Numbered from the stretch's first letter, positions 31,697 through 42,989 are shown. The stretch: DNA of 64,000 bases from Cheiracanthium punctorium (GCA_038373885.1 JAWZYV010019520.1:248001-312000); one strand, 5' to 3'. Program-made: numbers and translations. Notes: a model not told the origin generated them from the sequence alone.

Positions 31697-31826
31697 TAGT
31701 TTTATTTTTAAAAAAATAAATGATTTATCTCGGGGGGGGGGGGGAATCTAAAAATTCGTTAGTTTTATTTTTAAAAAATTAAATGATTTATCTCGGGGGG
31801 GGGGGATGTAAAAATTCGTATTTCCC
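31697..31826. repeat. Two-copy tandem duplication with poly-G
   Basis: A unit of about 65 bp, AAATGATTTATCTCGGGG followed by a G run and TAAAAATTCGT, occurs twice in direct succession (31,697 and 31,762). The G homopolymers may be unreliable in assembly. Confidence 0.75.
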
Positions 31827-32880
31827 AATTCAGCGCTCTCCTCTCTCTTCACTCCACTCCCCTTCCCCACCCCCCTGTCTCTCCTTTGCTCGCCTGACGT
31901 CAGAAGAACGACCTTGAAAATGAACAACCGAGTGGGGAAAGTTAGGTACCTTCGCTCCGTTACTTGCATTCTGGAGAACATTTTAATATGTGACTTTTCA
32001 GAAAAAAAATCATATAAAAAAATCTAACAAACATTTCCGCACGGTTCAAAGTTTAAAAGAGGGAGAAATACATGTTCAATCAGCGGTAAAAAGATGGAAA
32101 ATTTTTGCCCATTACGTTTTTCGATGCGACAGTTTAAAAATAGCATATTTTTAAAAGCAGTACATTTTCTTCGAAACAGTATCTCCTTAAAAAAATTCCC
32201 CCAAATCGGCAAATGTAACTACGATTTTGTAACAAATTGTATTTGAAAAAGAAAACTCTGTAGTTTCCGATGATATAAAAAAAATAGTATTCGGACAGAA
32301 ATTTAGATCGCGATAACGTAAAATGCGAGAAAAAGGGCCAAAAACCTTACAAAACATAAAATAATTCAAAAACTATTAATCCGATTAATTTCATTTTCAC
32401 GGCATTAGCTTTCTCTTGTCCTATTTAGTCAGCGTGCCAAATTTGGTCCAGATCCGTCGAAATGCCTGGACGTCTATAGCGAACAAACAAACAAACATAT
32501 CAATTGCTCAAATAAAATTTCCATGTGCTCAAGGTCTGGTATGTAAAATTATCTTTCTAATTTTTGTTATCTTTTTGATTTCTTCTTTCCTTTATATAGT
32601 AGGGTAGGGCCCAGATGTGTGGAGTTAATATCTCTTCTGATATGCCACACAACCGAAACCCTACTATTTGGTTTACTGTAAATTATAATCCACTGTTTGT
32701 GGCCCCTGACGATGGTGACAGTGGTTATAATTTCCGTTCCATTATAATTTCCGTTCCATTATACTATCACAATAATTCTTGCACTTATTTGGATTCAAAA
32801 TCTGGTTTCTAATTCTTGATAATAGCTGTTATTTTTCTGCGAGATATGTCTTATTTGTAGTATGTTTTGTGTTTTACTTG

Positions 32881-32882
<2 letters not shown>

Positions 32883-32926
<44 letters not shown>
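32883..32926. repeat. (TA)n microsatellite
   Basis: Pure TA run of about 44 bases. The tyrosine/isoleucine-rich open frames across it are artefacts. Confidence 0.95.
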
Positions 32927-32927
<1 letters not shown>

Positions 32928-33720
32928 TAACACATCGAAATTGCAAGTACCAGAATATTCAAATAATTTGATTTTTTTTTTTCACTTACACTTGTCAAAA
33001 TAACTTGAATTTGTTTCAGGTAAAATGGTTCGCAGACGATAATTTCTTGAAATTCAGTTTTCCTGCTGATTTGGCAATAGACGATAAACATTAAATTTTA
33101 ATATTTTATTGGAGTTGAAATTCAGAAGTTCTCATGAGTTAGAAAAGGACTGATATATATTTTTTCACATTTTCGCCACCCACAACCACCCACTTCCACC
33201 CACCGCGACCAAACTCCCTTACTTTCACCGTGACACCAAGGGTTATTTACCACCCCAACGGGAAGTTAATTCGAGTAGGTGGTGATAGAGAAAACCCTGT
33301 CTTTACAAACGAACATTAGCATTTTATATATATATTAAGATAAGATTAAGATTAAGATTATCACTTGGATTCTGTATTAAATCTAAGGCTTTTTTACATG
33401 TGATAGCATAGTTATTACCAGATTTATCTACATACGGTATAATAAAGTTATCTTAAGTTAATAAAGTTATGTCTTATCTAAATTTACTATAAGCACATTC
33501 TTTAATACTTTATTTCTCTCTTCCGTACTTAAATTTATGTATCAAATCAGTTCTGTTGCAGAGGAACACTGTAAAAAATAAAAATAAATTTACGAGAATT
33601 TACCGCTCATTTTTAAGGGGAAATCTCGTTTTCGTATATGAAGGAGAAACCCTCGTAAATCTACATTTTGAATATGAAGAAGCCCTTTTCTTACTGAAAT
33701 CGCGACTGCACCTTTAAATT
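32927..33720. other. No recognised gene
   Basis: AT-rich sequence with a C-rich CCACCCAC patch at 33,177-33,205 and a GATTAA-repeat run at 33,340-33,360. Confidence 0.3.
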
Positions 33721-33965
33721 ACGGTAGAGTCTCGCTAATCTATGACGTCCGTGCCCAAATGTGACGTAGGACCGGAAATTTCCCGACCGAAGATGCGCAC
33801 AATCGAAGCGAAGCGAAGCGATTATGACTTGTTAATCGAGTCGTGTGCGAGTCATCATCAAAGCGCGCGCGATTGGGATGAAGTGAAAGACAACATGATT
33901 TGGATTTGATTTCGATGCAAGATGCAAGACGAGCCAAAACTGTATAATTTTCCGATTGTAATGAG
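33721..33965 (+). other. CpG-richer island with candidate first exon and splice donor
   Basis: This interval stands out from its AT-rich surroundings by many CG dinucleotides (for example GCGAAGCGAAGCGAAGCG and GCGCGCGCGATTGGG). Near its end an ATG at 33,922 opens MQDEPKLYNFPIVMR, and the frame runs into AG|GTAAGT with the donor at 33,966. That is what a promoter-proximal first exon would look like, but an acceptor and downstream exon were not identified. The left edge has ACGGTAGAGTCTCGCTAATC, resembling a pogo-like TIR, so it could instead be transposon sequence. Low confidence. Confidence 0.25.
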
Positions 33966-36505
33966 GTAAGTGACTTGTTTCATTATTTCAATGTTGTAAA
34001 TGTATTAAATGCTTTAAGGAAGTTAGCATACTTTTTTCCCAAACATTGAATGAAATCCTAAGCGTAAGCCTACCCGGTCGTTCTACGAACAACAACATGA
34101 TATCGAACGAGGCCGGATACAACTGATTACAACGGCCCGAGAAATAAATGTAAACCGCAGACCACTTACATTTTATTCTGAACAAACATTCACATTGTAT
34201 TTTACATTATTTAATAAGAAAGAAGAAATAGGGGAAATTTCGTTAGCAGGTGTCCTCGCCAGTGCCGATCTGTCGCTAAGTTTGGAGTTCGGTCGATAGT
34301 TTGTTTACTTTCTACAATTTCCTGATCTTAAAAGAAGCTGAGACATTAATTGAAATGTTAATCATAGAAAAAAATTTTGAACTATTTATGTACAGGTATA
34401 CAAGCATTTATTTTTTAAAGCTCATATAAACAGTGTCTTTCTATCTGATTATATAACAGGCTTATATGTATACTGTGTTACTATGTGGTTATATTAAACT
34501 ATGGAAATCTTTTTGCATAATTTTAATACAATATCTTAAAATGATGTTCTCATCTGAGCATTTGTAATTTTCGAAACAGTTCTGTCTCTATTTTAAGTTA
34601 TAAATTCACTGTCATAAAAAACAAGTAAAAAGGTAAACATGCTTGTGAATAATACCATAAGCAGGTGTCGGTTGAGTTGGCAACTTCTTTTTGTCGCCAA
34701 CGTCTAACCTTGGCAACTTGTCTTCCGTGCCAAACAAAACATAAACATGCATAGACACATAAGCAACAAAATAAGCCCAGAACTACAATGCACTTATCTA
34801 AACACATTAAAACATTTGTAGACATTTCAAATGCAATTATAAACAAAATGTACATAAACAAAGCACTAGCTCTGGGTACGTTAAAAAATAAATAAACCAT
34901 AACATTCAAAATATGCAAAATACTAAAATATGTTTCTGCACATACTTATACAGAGAAATTTCCGTTAAAATGTTAAAATCAGTTTACAATTTTTGGAAAA
35001 ACATAATAACCGATACCCCCAACACAAATAAACCGATTACCCCCAAAAAAACTCTCCACAAATAACTCAAAAATACTTATATATTCAATCATATTTAATC
35101 TGAATAGTGCACGTGAAATATACTGCAAATATTTTCATAAAGTGTTAAAAACACTCTTTATAAATAATAGAAAACCACTATAATAAACAGACTACCTCCT
35201 CCCACTGTGATTTTTGGATTTAATACCTTCAAAACACACAAAATTTACACTATTATTCAGTATAGAATCAGATCTGATGAAACAATTCAAAAATCCTTAC
35301 ATATTTATTCATATTAAAACTAAAAATTGTATGGGAATTCTATAAATCAGGAGCAAACCCATATAAAAAATAAAATTAAACATCCTTCTTAAAACCTTAA
35401 ATTTTTTATTTTTCATCCCAATTCATAAAAAATAACACAACATACTAAAAACCTTACATAATTATGAAAACACAAGACTATAAATATTCTTAACTATACA
35501 CCAGTGTACCGTAAAGCAAAGCATAAACATTTCAATAAATAAAAGCTCCACATACCTCAAATTTTATTCATTAACAGTGGGGGTTTATCACAAATGAATC
35601 CATCACAAGCATTCAAATAAGCATAATAACTGTAGCTCAACACACGCTAGATACATATTCTGTACAACTCGCAACAAACTTTTGTCGAAAATCACTTGAT
35701 AAAGAATTAAGAAACAACTCATCGTAAAATGAACCGATTTCATTAGAGCTCATACAAGCAGACGACCAGACAACACGACTTCTATTCACGGCGAATTCAA
35801 GTTCAGTTACTTTGCCAGTTAAATTCCTTAAAATTCGTTCAAACAATCACATAATTCCTTCAAAAAGCATATTTTCTCATGACATCATAAAACTATACAA
35901 CCCCGCCAAAGGGTTGCCGAATAGCTATAATGGATAAAGCAAACATGATATTTGCTTTATCCCTGAATATAGTGTAAACAAAATCCTTTTGCTCAGCAGA
36001 ATATGTTGCCAAAATGTCAAATGATCTCTTTATCTGTGTTCATTACTGTTAAAAATTTAGCACATAACTCATTTCTTTTAAGAATAGGCCCCACCCCCCT
36101 CCCTCCCCCCCCCAAAAAAAAGTCTAGAGAGTTTAAGAAAAACCAGGCATTTATCAATCTGAAAGTAAATTAAGATTAATAATCCCGTTTCGGTTTACAT
36201 TAGCATTGCCAACTTTGCAATTTATTTATTATTGTTAAATTTAACATAAAAAAGTTCAAACAACTTTTGATTCTTATTCCTGATCTTCATTATAATCATG
36301 CAGGGACTGGTGTGTTATCGACTGACATTCCTATGGTCGCATTTTTAGGAGTTGTGGAGAGTCGACTGAATGATTAATTCAAATGGATCTACATCGACTG
36401 CTGAAATTATACAAAGGTATTTTTTAAATTCAATTATTAACAGCAATTTGGTTGCCACAACAGTTGTTGCTAAAAAATTCTCTGTCATGCTATCAGCTAA
36501 TGCTA
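33966..36505. other. AT-rich DNA without a recognised gene
   Basis: A 2.5-kb stretch. The only items of note are a minus-strand frame of 69 codons at 35,637-35,846 followed downstream by a polyadenylation-like AATAAA (minus, 35,563-35,568), with no recognisable domain, and a 106-codon hydrophobic minus-strand frame at 34,598-34,918. A small palindrome GATAAAGCAAAC/GTTTGC-like lies at 35,931-35,961. None is sufficient to call a gene. Confidence 0.3.
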
Positions 36506-37914
36506 CACTGCTGGCCACCCAAATTGCAACACCAAGAAAAACAAGAGATATCACAACAAAATTTATTGTGTAGATAACATGTTGACCAAGTAACAAATGA
36601 TTAAATTTACAGCATTCTATGAAGCGTGGTTCCTGCCAAAATCAGTACCCAGAGTAGCCGCCGTTGTTGGAGATCACAGCTGCCACACGCCTCGGCATTG
36701 ATTCAAAGAGACTTTGAATGTGTTCTTGGGGTACAGCAGACCAAGCAGCTTCCACACGTTGCCAAAGTTGATCTGGTGTGACAGCTGGGGATGAACTCTG
36801 GGTCAGTCGTTGAGCAACCATGGACCACATGTTTTCTATCGGCGAAAGATCCGGAGAGCGCGCCGGCCAGGGAAGCAATTCAATCTGGTGATTGACGAAG
36901 AACCCTTGGACAATGCGTGCCACGTGTGGCCGTGCATTATCCTGCTGAAATATGGCTGTTGGCAAGCCCTGAAGGTAAGAAAGGACAACTGGCTCCAACA
37001 CCTCGGAGATGTAGCGCTGGCTGGTTAAAGTACCGGCAATGCGTACTAGAGGAGTGCGAGAGAGATATCCGATACCGCCCCATACCATAATACCCGGTGC
37101 AGGACCAGTGTGACGGTGCATAATGCAGCTGTTCAGCATCCTCTCTCCACGGTGTCTCCAGACTCGAATCCGACCGTCGTGGTGTTGCATACAGAAGCGT
37201 GACTCGTCAGTAAAGAGAATTTCATTCCATTCTGTCGTCCACATCCTTCTTTCATCGCACCATTGGCGGCGGAGACGTCTGTGGTTCCGCGTCAGAGGTA
37301 GACAAAGCAACGGACGTCTTGCGGACAGACCATTCTGCTGTAAACGACGTCGAATGGTACGCGCAGACACTGGATGATGCGATACAGACTGAATCTGCTG
37401 TGATATGGTTCGTGATGTGACTGAGCGGTCCGTCACTGCCATGCGTACAATCTGCCTGTCATCACGTGACGTGGTGCACTGAGGTCGATGCGGTCGATCA
37501 CGTCTGTCCGTCGTACCCTCCTGCACCCAACGATCACATATCCGCATCACAGTTGTTTGGTTTCGTCCAATACGACGACCGATTTCCCTGAAAGATAACC
37601 CACAATCTCGGTATGCCACTATCCTTCCTCTGTCAAACTCGGATACTTGATCAAAAGATGATCGTTGTTTCCTACGAGGCATAATTTATCGTTTTTTTGA
37701 AAAAAAAGCAAGAAAAACACAATTGCTGTACTTGAAACCGTCGAAATCTCCAAGCCTTAAATAGCGCTTTGAGGTGGCGCCACAGGCGCGCTTGATGTGC
37801 GTCTGCGCTGAAATTCTAATCATTTGCATATCTCACCTCAGCTAATGCATGTTGTAAATTTCATATTATTTGCATGCTTCCTTCAGGGTGTTGCATTTAC
37901 GATGGCCAGCAGTG
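36506..37914 (-). mobile_element. Complete Tc1-like DNA transposon
   Basis: The ends CACTGCTGGCCA (36,506) and TGGCCAGCAGTG (37,914) are inverted repeats, continuing imperfectly through TGCAACACC for about 27 bp, and TA flanks both sides. The 1,409-bp element carries one intact transposase gene on the minus strand with about 230 bp of leader and 135 bp after the stop. Size, TA target and gene layout are those of an autonomous Tc1 element. Confidence 0.95.
36642..37682 (-). CDS. Tc1-like transposase, DD34E, intact
   Basis: A 346-residue protein, usual length for Tc1 transposases, starts at MPRRKQRSSFDQ. Residues about 10-120 hold two helix-turn-helix (paired-like) segments, FDRGRIVAYRDCGLSFREIG and SVSHHPVSARTIRRRLQQNG, joined by a basic linker with an RPHRP GRPR-like motif. 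The catalytic domain shows ILFTDESRF (first D), GIMVWGGIGYLS, IFQQDNARPHVAR (second D) and SPDLSPIENMW (E). There are exactly 34 residues between second D and E. It binds the element's inverted repeats and cuts and reinserts the element at TA sites in nuclear DNA. No stop or frameshift is present, so activity is possible. Nothing suggests domestication, because both TIRs are still attached. Confidence 0.95.
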   Translation of the reverse strand: MPRRKQRSSFDQVSEFDRGRIVAYRDCGLSFREIGRRIGRNQTTVMRICDRWVQEGTTDRRDRPHRPQCTTSRDDRQIVRMAVTDRSVTSRTISQQIQSVSHHPVSARTIRRRLQQNGLSARRPLLCLPLTRNHRRLRRQWCDERRMWTTEWNEILFTDESRFCMQHHDGRIRVWRHRGERMLNSCIMHRHTGPAPGIMVWGGIGYLSRTPLVRIAGTLTSQRYISEVLEPVVLSYLQGLPTAIFQQDNARPHVARIVQGFFVNHQIELLPWPARSPDLSPIENMWSMVAQRLTQSSSPAVTPDQLWQRVEAAWSAVPQEHIQSLFESMPRRVAAVISNNGGYSGY

Positions 37915-38244
37915 TATAATCTTAATTAAAATATCCATTTGTTGAAAATTTAGCATTATACAACAATATTGATACAACCCATCCCAAAGTGATTCTGAAA
38001 CAGAATCTAAGGAAAAATATTCCTTGAAGAAGGGTTTTAAAATTGGGGAGAATTACATTAGTTTTCTTTCAAAAAAATCTTTTATTTCCGAACAAGAAAT
38101 TGCATTTTTGCTCAGTTTTCAAGATAAAATTTCTGAGAACAAATGTAAAAATTTAAAACAAACCACTATTACATCAGTGGTTAAATAATTTAAAGAATAA
38201 TCAATTATGAATTTTCATTTGCATTTGAAATATTTTATTTTACA
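37915..38244. other. No recognised gene
   Basis: AT-rich spacer between the Tc1 element and the next Helitron. Confidence 0.3.
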
Positions 38245-39631
38245 CTAGCTGCGTGCCCGTTCTTCGCACGGTAGGAAACGAAAATTTTCCTTACATGTGT
38301 AATTCGAATTTCTTCGTGATGTGGAATTTAAAGAAAAAGAGCAAAATTATTTGACTCTTGATGTAAAGTTTGCGTCACGAGTATTAACCTGGCATCATAA
38401 CAGTATAATGACTCAAAAAACTACGTCAGTGTCATTCACTATCAAAAAAGTGGAAAGCTTAATGGTTTACAGAGAACTCCTGGCTTTCAAAATGTCTTAT
38501 TTCTACATCATACTGTTTTTTAGGCTCAAGTTGTAGCATTAAATACCTAAGACACTACATGGAATGGACAACCATTTATTTCTTTCCGAACATGTACCAT
38601 ATAAGGAAAGTATTGTAATCATGAAAAAATTCGACTTCGAGATTTTGGTGTATTGACACGTTTTGAGGTCTTCTGAATTCATTTATGCTATTTTCAAGAG
38701 ATATTTTAAGATAACTGCGCACCCGCTCTTCATACGGGAATAAGCGAATATTTTACTACTAAAATCATATCTGCATGTGACAAAACAGAATTTCATTTTT
38801 AAAAAAGTTCAAGTAATCTCCTCTGTTGAAATTACTACGGACAGTAAATTTTAATCAAAATATCGTCTCCCTGTGTTGAAAATAGAGCTGGAATTAATGA
38901 GTTATAATTATGGCGTAATTTTTACGTATCTTAAAGCATTTGACGTCATAGATCCTCACTTGCGAATTGAAATTCCGATATCCCATTTAAAAACTCGATT
39001 GGTTGAGAAAACCCTTTTTTCTAATCCTTTCTGTGGCAACAACCGAAGATAAATTCTCTTGCCGTGATCGCAATGTAATGAATGGCGTAAGATCACGTTG
39101 ATGCTATTAAATTCTAAACATTAGGCTGCATTAAAATTCATAAAAAATCATCTAATTTACATAATTTTTTCGTTTTTATTTTAAAAGAGGGAGAAAAGAA
39201 TGTTTCACGATTTGTCAAAATATCAAAAAGTTATGACGGATAGAATTCAAGATGCGACAGTTTTAAAATTATTTTACGAAACAATTTGCCGAAGCAAATG
39301 CTTAGTAAAAAAATTCCTAAAAATAGGTAAATCATGTTACGTATTCAGAACAAACTGTTTTTAAAAGAAAATTTTCTCCTCTATCCGATGATACAAATGC
39401 CGTTTTGCTGCGAGCGTAATTTCCGCCGTCATTACGAATTAGGTAAGAAAAAATGCCAAAAATCGCATAAAACATAAAATTTAAAAAAATCTAGGTCGAA
39501 TTTTGAAAAAATCGCTTCGAGGTGCACAACTACATACTTACATCTTCCCGAGTACCAAATTTGGTGTTTCTAGGTGTAGCCGTTTGTCCGTAACGCTGCC
39601 GACAGACACCTTCTTTTATAATAAGTAGAGA
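38245..39631 (-). mobile_element. Non-autonomous Helitron, both ends present
   Basis: Read on the minus strand it begins TCTCTACTTATTATAAAAG after a host A (39,631) and ends with hairpin CCGTGCGAAGAACGG, a short spacer and CTAG (38,245-38,248) before a host T. These are the expected Helitron ends without TIR or target duplication. The 1,387-bp body has no Rep/helicase coding and aligns in part with 32,000-32,490. A second, degenerate terminus (CCCGCTCTTCATACGGG at 38,721) lies inside, suggesting an older Helitron end within it. Confidence 0.85.
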
Positions 39632-39660
39632 TAAGTTAATAGTCTTACTCGGAAGTATTT

Positions 39661-39746
39661 CCAATACTTAGTTAAAAACAGTTAAAAGCCATTAAAATCC
39701 ATTTAAAATATTAAAAACATGGCACACAAAGTGTTTTGTCAAGTGC
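39661..39746 (+). repeat. Inverted-repeat bracket, left arm
   Basis: This segment is the reverse complement of 42,664-42,737: AAGCCATTAAAATC against GATTTTAGTGGCTT, and GTGTTTTGTCAAG against CTTGACAAAACAC. The arms enclose about 2.9 kb. They could be the terminal repeats of an old transposon into which the hAT element at 40,296 inserted. Confidence 0.7.
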
Positions 39747-40859
39747 AAATTTGTTTATTCAGGGCCAGACAATAACATTTTTGTGCCCAGTGCACTTTTA
39801 AAACTTTGTGCCCCTACATATAGCTAGTTCAATTTTTGTGCCCCTATACATAGCTCTAAACTCAATTTTTTGGCCTGCTTCTGCACGTTACCCAAGGCAT
39901 GGACCCAAATGCCTGTGCAATAATCAGGGTGTGCATTTATTCAGAACAAGCACAGTAAATTTATGACACTGTTTTTTGATATATCTTTAATATATTTGCA
40001 TAGTTACAGTTGTAGCTTATTATTATTATTTTGTATTTTAAGCAGCTTATTGAACCAAAATTAATCTTGGAAATTTTGAACAAAATATGTAGTTTGTTCT
40101 GACTAAAATTGTCCAAAAGTTTACTCAAGTGCTAAAGTAAAAAAATGAGAAAATTTGTAATATGCAATTTTATTTCAAAAAATAGATTTACACTATTTTA
40201 GGACAGAATTTTAGGTTTTTGACACTTATTGTCAAAAACTATGTCAAAAAGGGGTTTTTGACATGATAGTTAAAACCCGACAAAACCATCAATTGCAGGT
40301 GCGGATCCAAGGGGAGGGTGGTGGGGGCGATTGCCCCCTCCTGGGCGAAGTCCCAAACTCTGTTATAATCTCTTAAAATATATTATGAAGGTATAATGAA
40401 AAAAATCTGATGTGTCCAACACATGACTTCCTTGCACGTCTATTAGATCAAAAATATTTTCGACGCACTTCCTCTAAACTTATTTCTTTGAAAGAGATAA
40501 AATATCAATAATAGTAAGATTTAGCGATTTCTAGCCAAATATTTCGATATCGCCAAGCTGAGTTCAATTTGAAAGATTTCCTTCTAACACTTTATTTGGC
40601 GATATTTCACCAAAAGCCGACAAACTTGAGATAGTCTGCGAGATTTTGGGGATAGCCAAAGTAGTCATTGACCACAGACTTTCAATGAATTGAATGCATT
40701 CATACACCTCAATGTATTTAAAGTCATTTGGTAAACCCTGTAAATAAATTCTCAGTCGATTGCTGTCAAAAAAGATATTGAAAACAGTTAGATATTACAA
40801 TAGTTCTAAATACAAAAGTTCAAAATTCTACGGGTTAAAGTTTTACAGTTATACAAAAT

Positions 40860-41125
40860 ACGAAATAATTTTTGGCGCCAAATTTGGCGATATTTCGGCG
40901 AAACTCGTCAATTTCGACGACATTTGGCGAGATTTTAAGCATGAACCAAACAATGACAGATTATCGCCAAATATGGCGATATTTCGCCAAAACTCGCCAA
41001 GAACGATGACAAATGGCGATACTTTGGACATGGACCAAATAACTGAATATCGCCAAATTTGGCGATATTTCGCCAAAACTCGCCAAGGCCGAGGACAGAC
41101 GGCGAGATTTTGGGCATGTACCAAA
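40860..41125. repeat. Three tandem units of 86-89 bp rich in CGCCAAATTTGGCG
   Basis: Units begin at about 40,876, 40,965 and 41,051. Each carries the palindrome CGCCAAATTTGGCG or a variant, then ATATTTCGCCAAAACTCGCC, and ends with ACCAAACAATGAC-like words. The 127-codon minus-strand frame across it merely repeats peptide words such as GEFWRNIA and is not taken as a gene. Confidence 0.85.
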
Positions 41126-41459
41126 CAATGACCGTCTACAGTTGTATTATATTGAAGATGTCCATAGACATTAAAGTACTGAAATTCTTTTCGGTGGTTC
41201 TGTAAATAAACTCTCCAGTAGATTGGAACCAAAACTCGAGATGCACAACTAGATGTTACAACAATCTTATATATGAAATTTCATAATATTTTTTGAGATT
41301 TGAGAGTTAAATATGCACACACGTACACCAAAAGTCGCCAAGCTTGGCGACTTTTGGATAGTTCTTGAGGGAGTCACGTGACCGTGGTCGGACCATTACC
41401 TAACTTATGTGGTAGGACGGCATTGTGCTTGAAATGGATGAATGCCCCTAAAATTGCCA

Positions 41460-42130
41460 TTGACCGTAATGTATTGGAAATCTTTTGAGTGTTCCTGTAG
41501 CTGAACTATAAATGATAAAGACACTTCTTTTAATGGAGAAATTCATTTTCTAACTCTTTACAGCATATATCACTTCTGAGTCGTTTGAAATAGCCCAATA
41601 CCTCTAAAAAACGCTTTGATGAATTTCGGCCCATAGAGCGTAATGTATTTCGAATCTTTTGGGTGGTTCTGTAGATAAACTATCCAGTCGAATGGAACCG
41701 AAACGGGAGGTGCACAACTAGATGTTACAACGTTCCTAAATATAAAGTTTAAACATTCTACTCCTAATAGTTTTTGAGATATGCGAGTTTAATGAATGTC
41801 GGCCCATTGAGCGTAATGTATTTCGAATGTTTTGGGCAGTCCTGTAGATAAACTATCCAGTCGAATGGAACCAAAAGGGGAGGTGCACAACTAGATGTTA
41901 GAAATATCCAAAATATGAAGTTTGGACATTCTACGCCTAATAGCTTTTGAGTTAGGCGAGTTTAATGAATATCGGCCCATAGAGCGTAATGTATTTCGAA
42001 TCTTTTGGGCGGTCCTGTACATAAACTATCCATTCGATTATCACCAAAAGGGGAGGTGCACAACTAGATCATAGAACAATCCTAAATATCAAATCTCAAC
42101 ATTCTACGACCAATAGTTTTTGAGATATGC
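41460..42130. repeat. Tandem repeat of 173-174 bp, four units
   Basis: The word TAATGTATTTCGAATCTTTT or a variant occurs at 41,467, 41,641, 41,814 and 41,987, a spacing of 173-174 bp. Each unit also has GTGCACAACTAGATGTTA and a TTTTTGAGATATGCGAGTT-like ending. More diverged units appear at about 41,170 and 40,700. The period resembles satellite monomers, but the array is confined to a transposon. Confidence 0.9.
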
Positions 42131-42663
42131 GAGTTACATACATACGTACGTACGTACGTACAGACGGCATGGGAAAACTGGCCACAATAGACTCGCCGCT
42201 GGTCAAAATGAGTTGCAGACGCATTAATATGATCGTGCATGATAGCCTACGATGAGATGCATCGAAAAAATTTTTAAAATTCAATTTAGAGGTAGTCAAA
42301 ATCGGTTTTTTTGTCGAAATTTGGCCCCCAAAATTTTTCGGGATCACATTACTTCCTTATACTACGTACAAGGAAGTAATTAAGTAGCCTTTTCCTAAGG
42401 GGTGTATGGCGGGTACTACTCCCTGTCCTTTTTAATCAGAGCTCATATATAGATTTTATTATTAATATAATTAATTACATTAATTGGCACAATTAATTAT
42501 ATTACTTATAAAATGATTTTGCGCATTCTACCCCCTTGTTTCAGGTAAAAAATCGTCCCCTCCTTGAGTGATTTCTGGATCCGCCCCTGATCAATTGTCA
42601 AAAACTTGCCAACCCTGAGATCCTCGCCAATTCTGAAGATGGCTGCGGGTTGAGCTGCCGAAC

Positions 42664-42737
42664 GCGCTTGACAAAACACTTGGTGTGTTATGTTTTCAAT
42701 ATTTTAAACTGATTTTAGTGGCTTTTAACTAAGTATG
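42664..42737 (-). repeat. Inverted-repeat bracket, right arm
   Basis: Reverse-complement partner of 39,661-39,746, lying just outside the hAT element that ends at 42,589. Confidence 0.7.
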
Positions 42738-42989
42738 GTATTTTACATTTTTTAAATAAATATGAATTTTATTGCTGTACGTATATGTATTATTTGAGTA
42801 TGTTTAAATTATTTACTTTCAAACATTGATAAAAGTTGAGTTACTATTGAAAAAATACTTTCATCTTAAAATTTATTAGAAATCATCTTTTTATTTTAAT
42901 GTCTATTTATGGATGATCATCAACTCAATCTAAATCTGCAAAAGAAAAATGTAAACAAAGGCAATGTCCTATAATCTGCACAACCTTTT

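Larger units (their letters stand above)
30455..32500 (-). mobile_element. Non-autonomous Helitron, 5' end missing
   Basis: The minus-strand 3' end is GCACGGGCAACGCCGGGCC, short spacer, CTAG (30,455-30,458), then a host T: a Helitron terminus of the CGGGCAACGCCGGG type. The right part (32,000-32,490) aligns with the Helitron at 38,245-39,631: both contain AAAAGAGGGAGAAA, GATGCGACAGTTT, TCCGATGATA and TGCCAAATTTGG in that order. The typical 5' TC start is not seen near 32,500, so that end is lost or diverged. Confidence 0.7.
40405..42380. mobile_element. Unclassified element with ACTTCCTTG inverted ends and internal tandem repeats
   Basis: ACTTCCTTGCACGT at 40,426 and ACGTACAAGGAAGT ending at 42,378 are inverted. 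A further GGAAGT/ACTTCC word occurs just inside the right end (42,348). The empty hAT copy at 42,990 lacks this 2 kb. The inside consists of tandem units (40,860-41,125 and 41,460-42,130) and a (GTAC)n run at 42,143-42,161. No protein was recognised, and I cannot assign a superfamily. Confidence 0.65.
40296..42589. mobile_element. hAT element, family B copy 1, containing a 2-kb insertion
   Basis: It starts CAGGTGCGGATCCAAGG and ends TTCTGGATCCGCCCCTG, with exact 8-bp duplication ATCAATTG (40,288-40,295 and 42,590-42,597). The outer about 110 bp and 210 bp align with the complete, empty copy at 42,990-43,317. Everything from about 40,405 to 42,380 is a later insertion. Confidence 0.9.

Noticed and set aside
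34598..34918. 106-codon hydrophobic frame on the minus strand
   Set aside because: AT-rich DNA readily gives long leucine/phenylalanine-rich frames. No homology, splice context or domain was recognised.
36345..36596. 83-codon frame with a membrane-like segment
   Set aside because: It crosses the left TIR of the Tc1 element, so most of it is transposon end sequence read in a chance frame.
40849..41232. 127-codon minus-strand open frame with repeated peptide words
   Set aside because: It lies exactly over the 86-89 bp tandem units. The peptide repeats only mirror the DNA repeats, and the period being near a multiple of three keeps the frame open.
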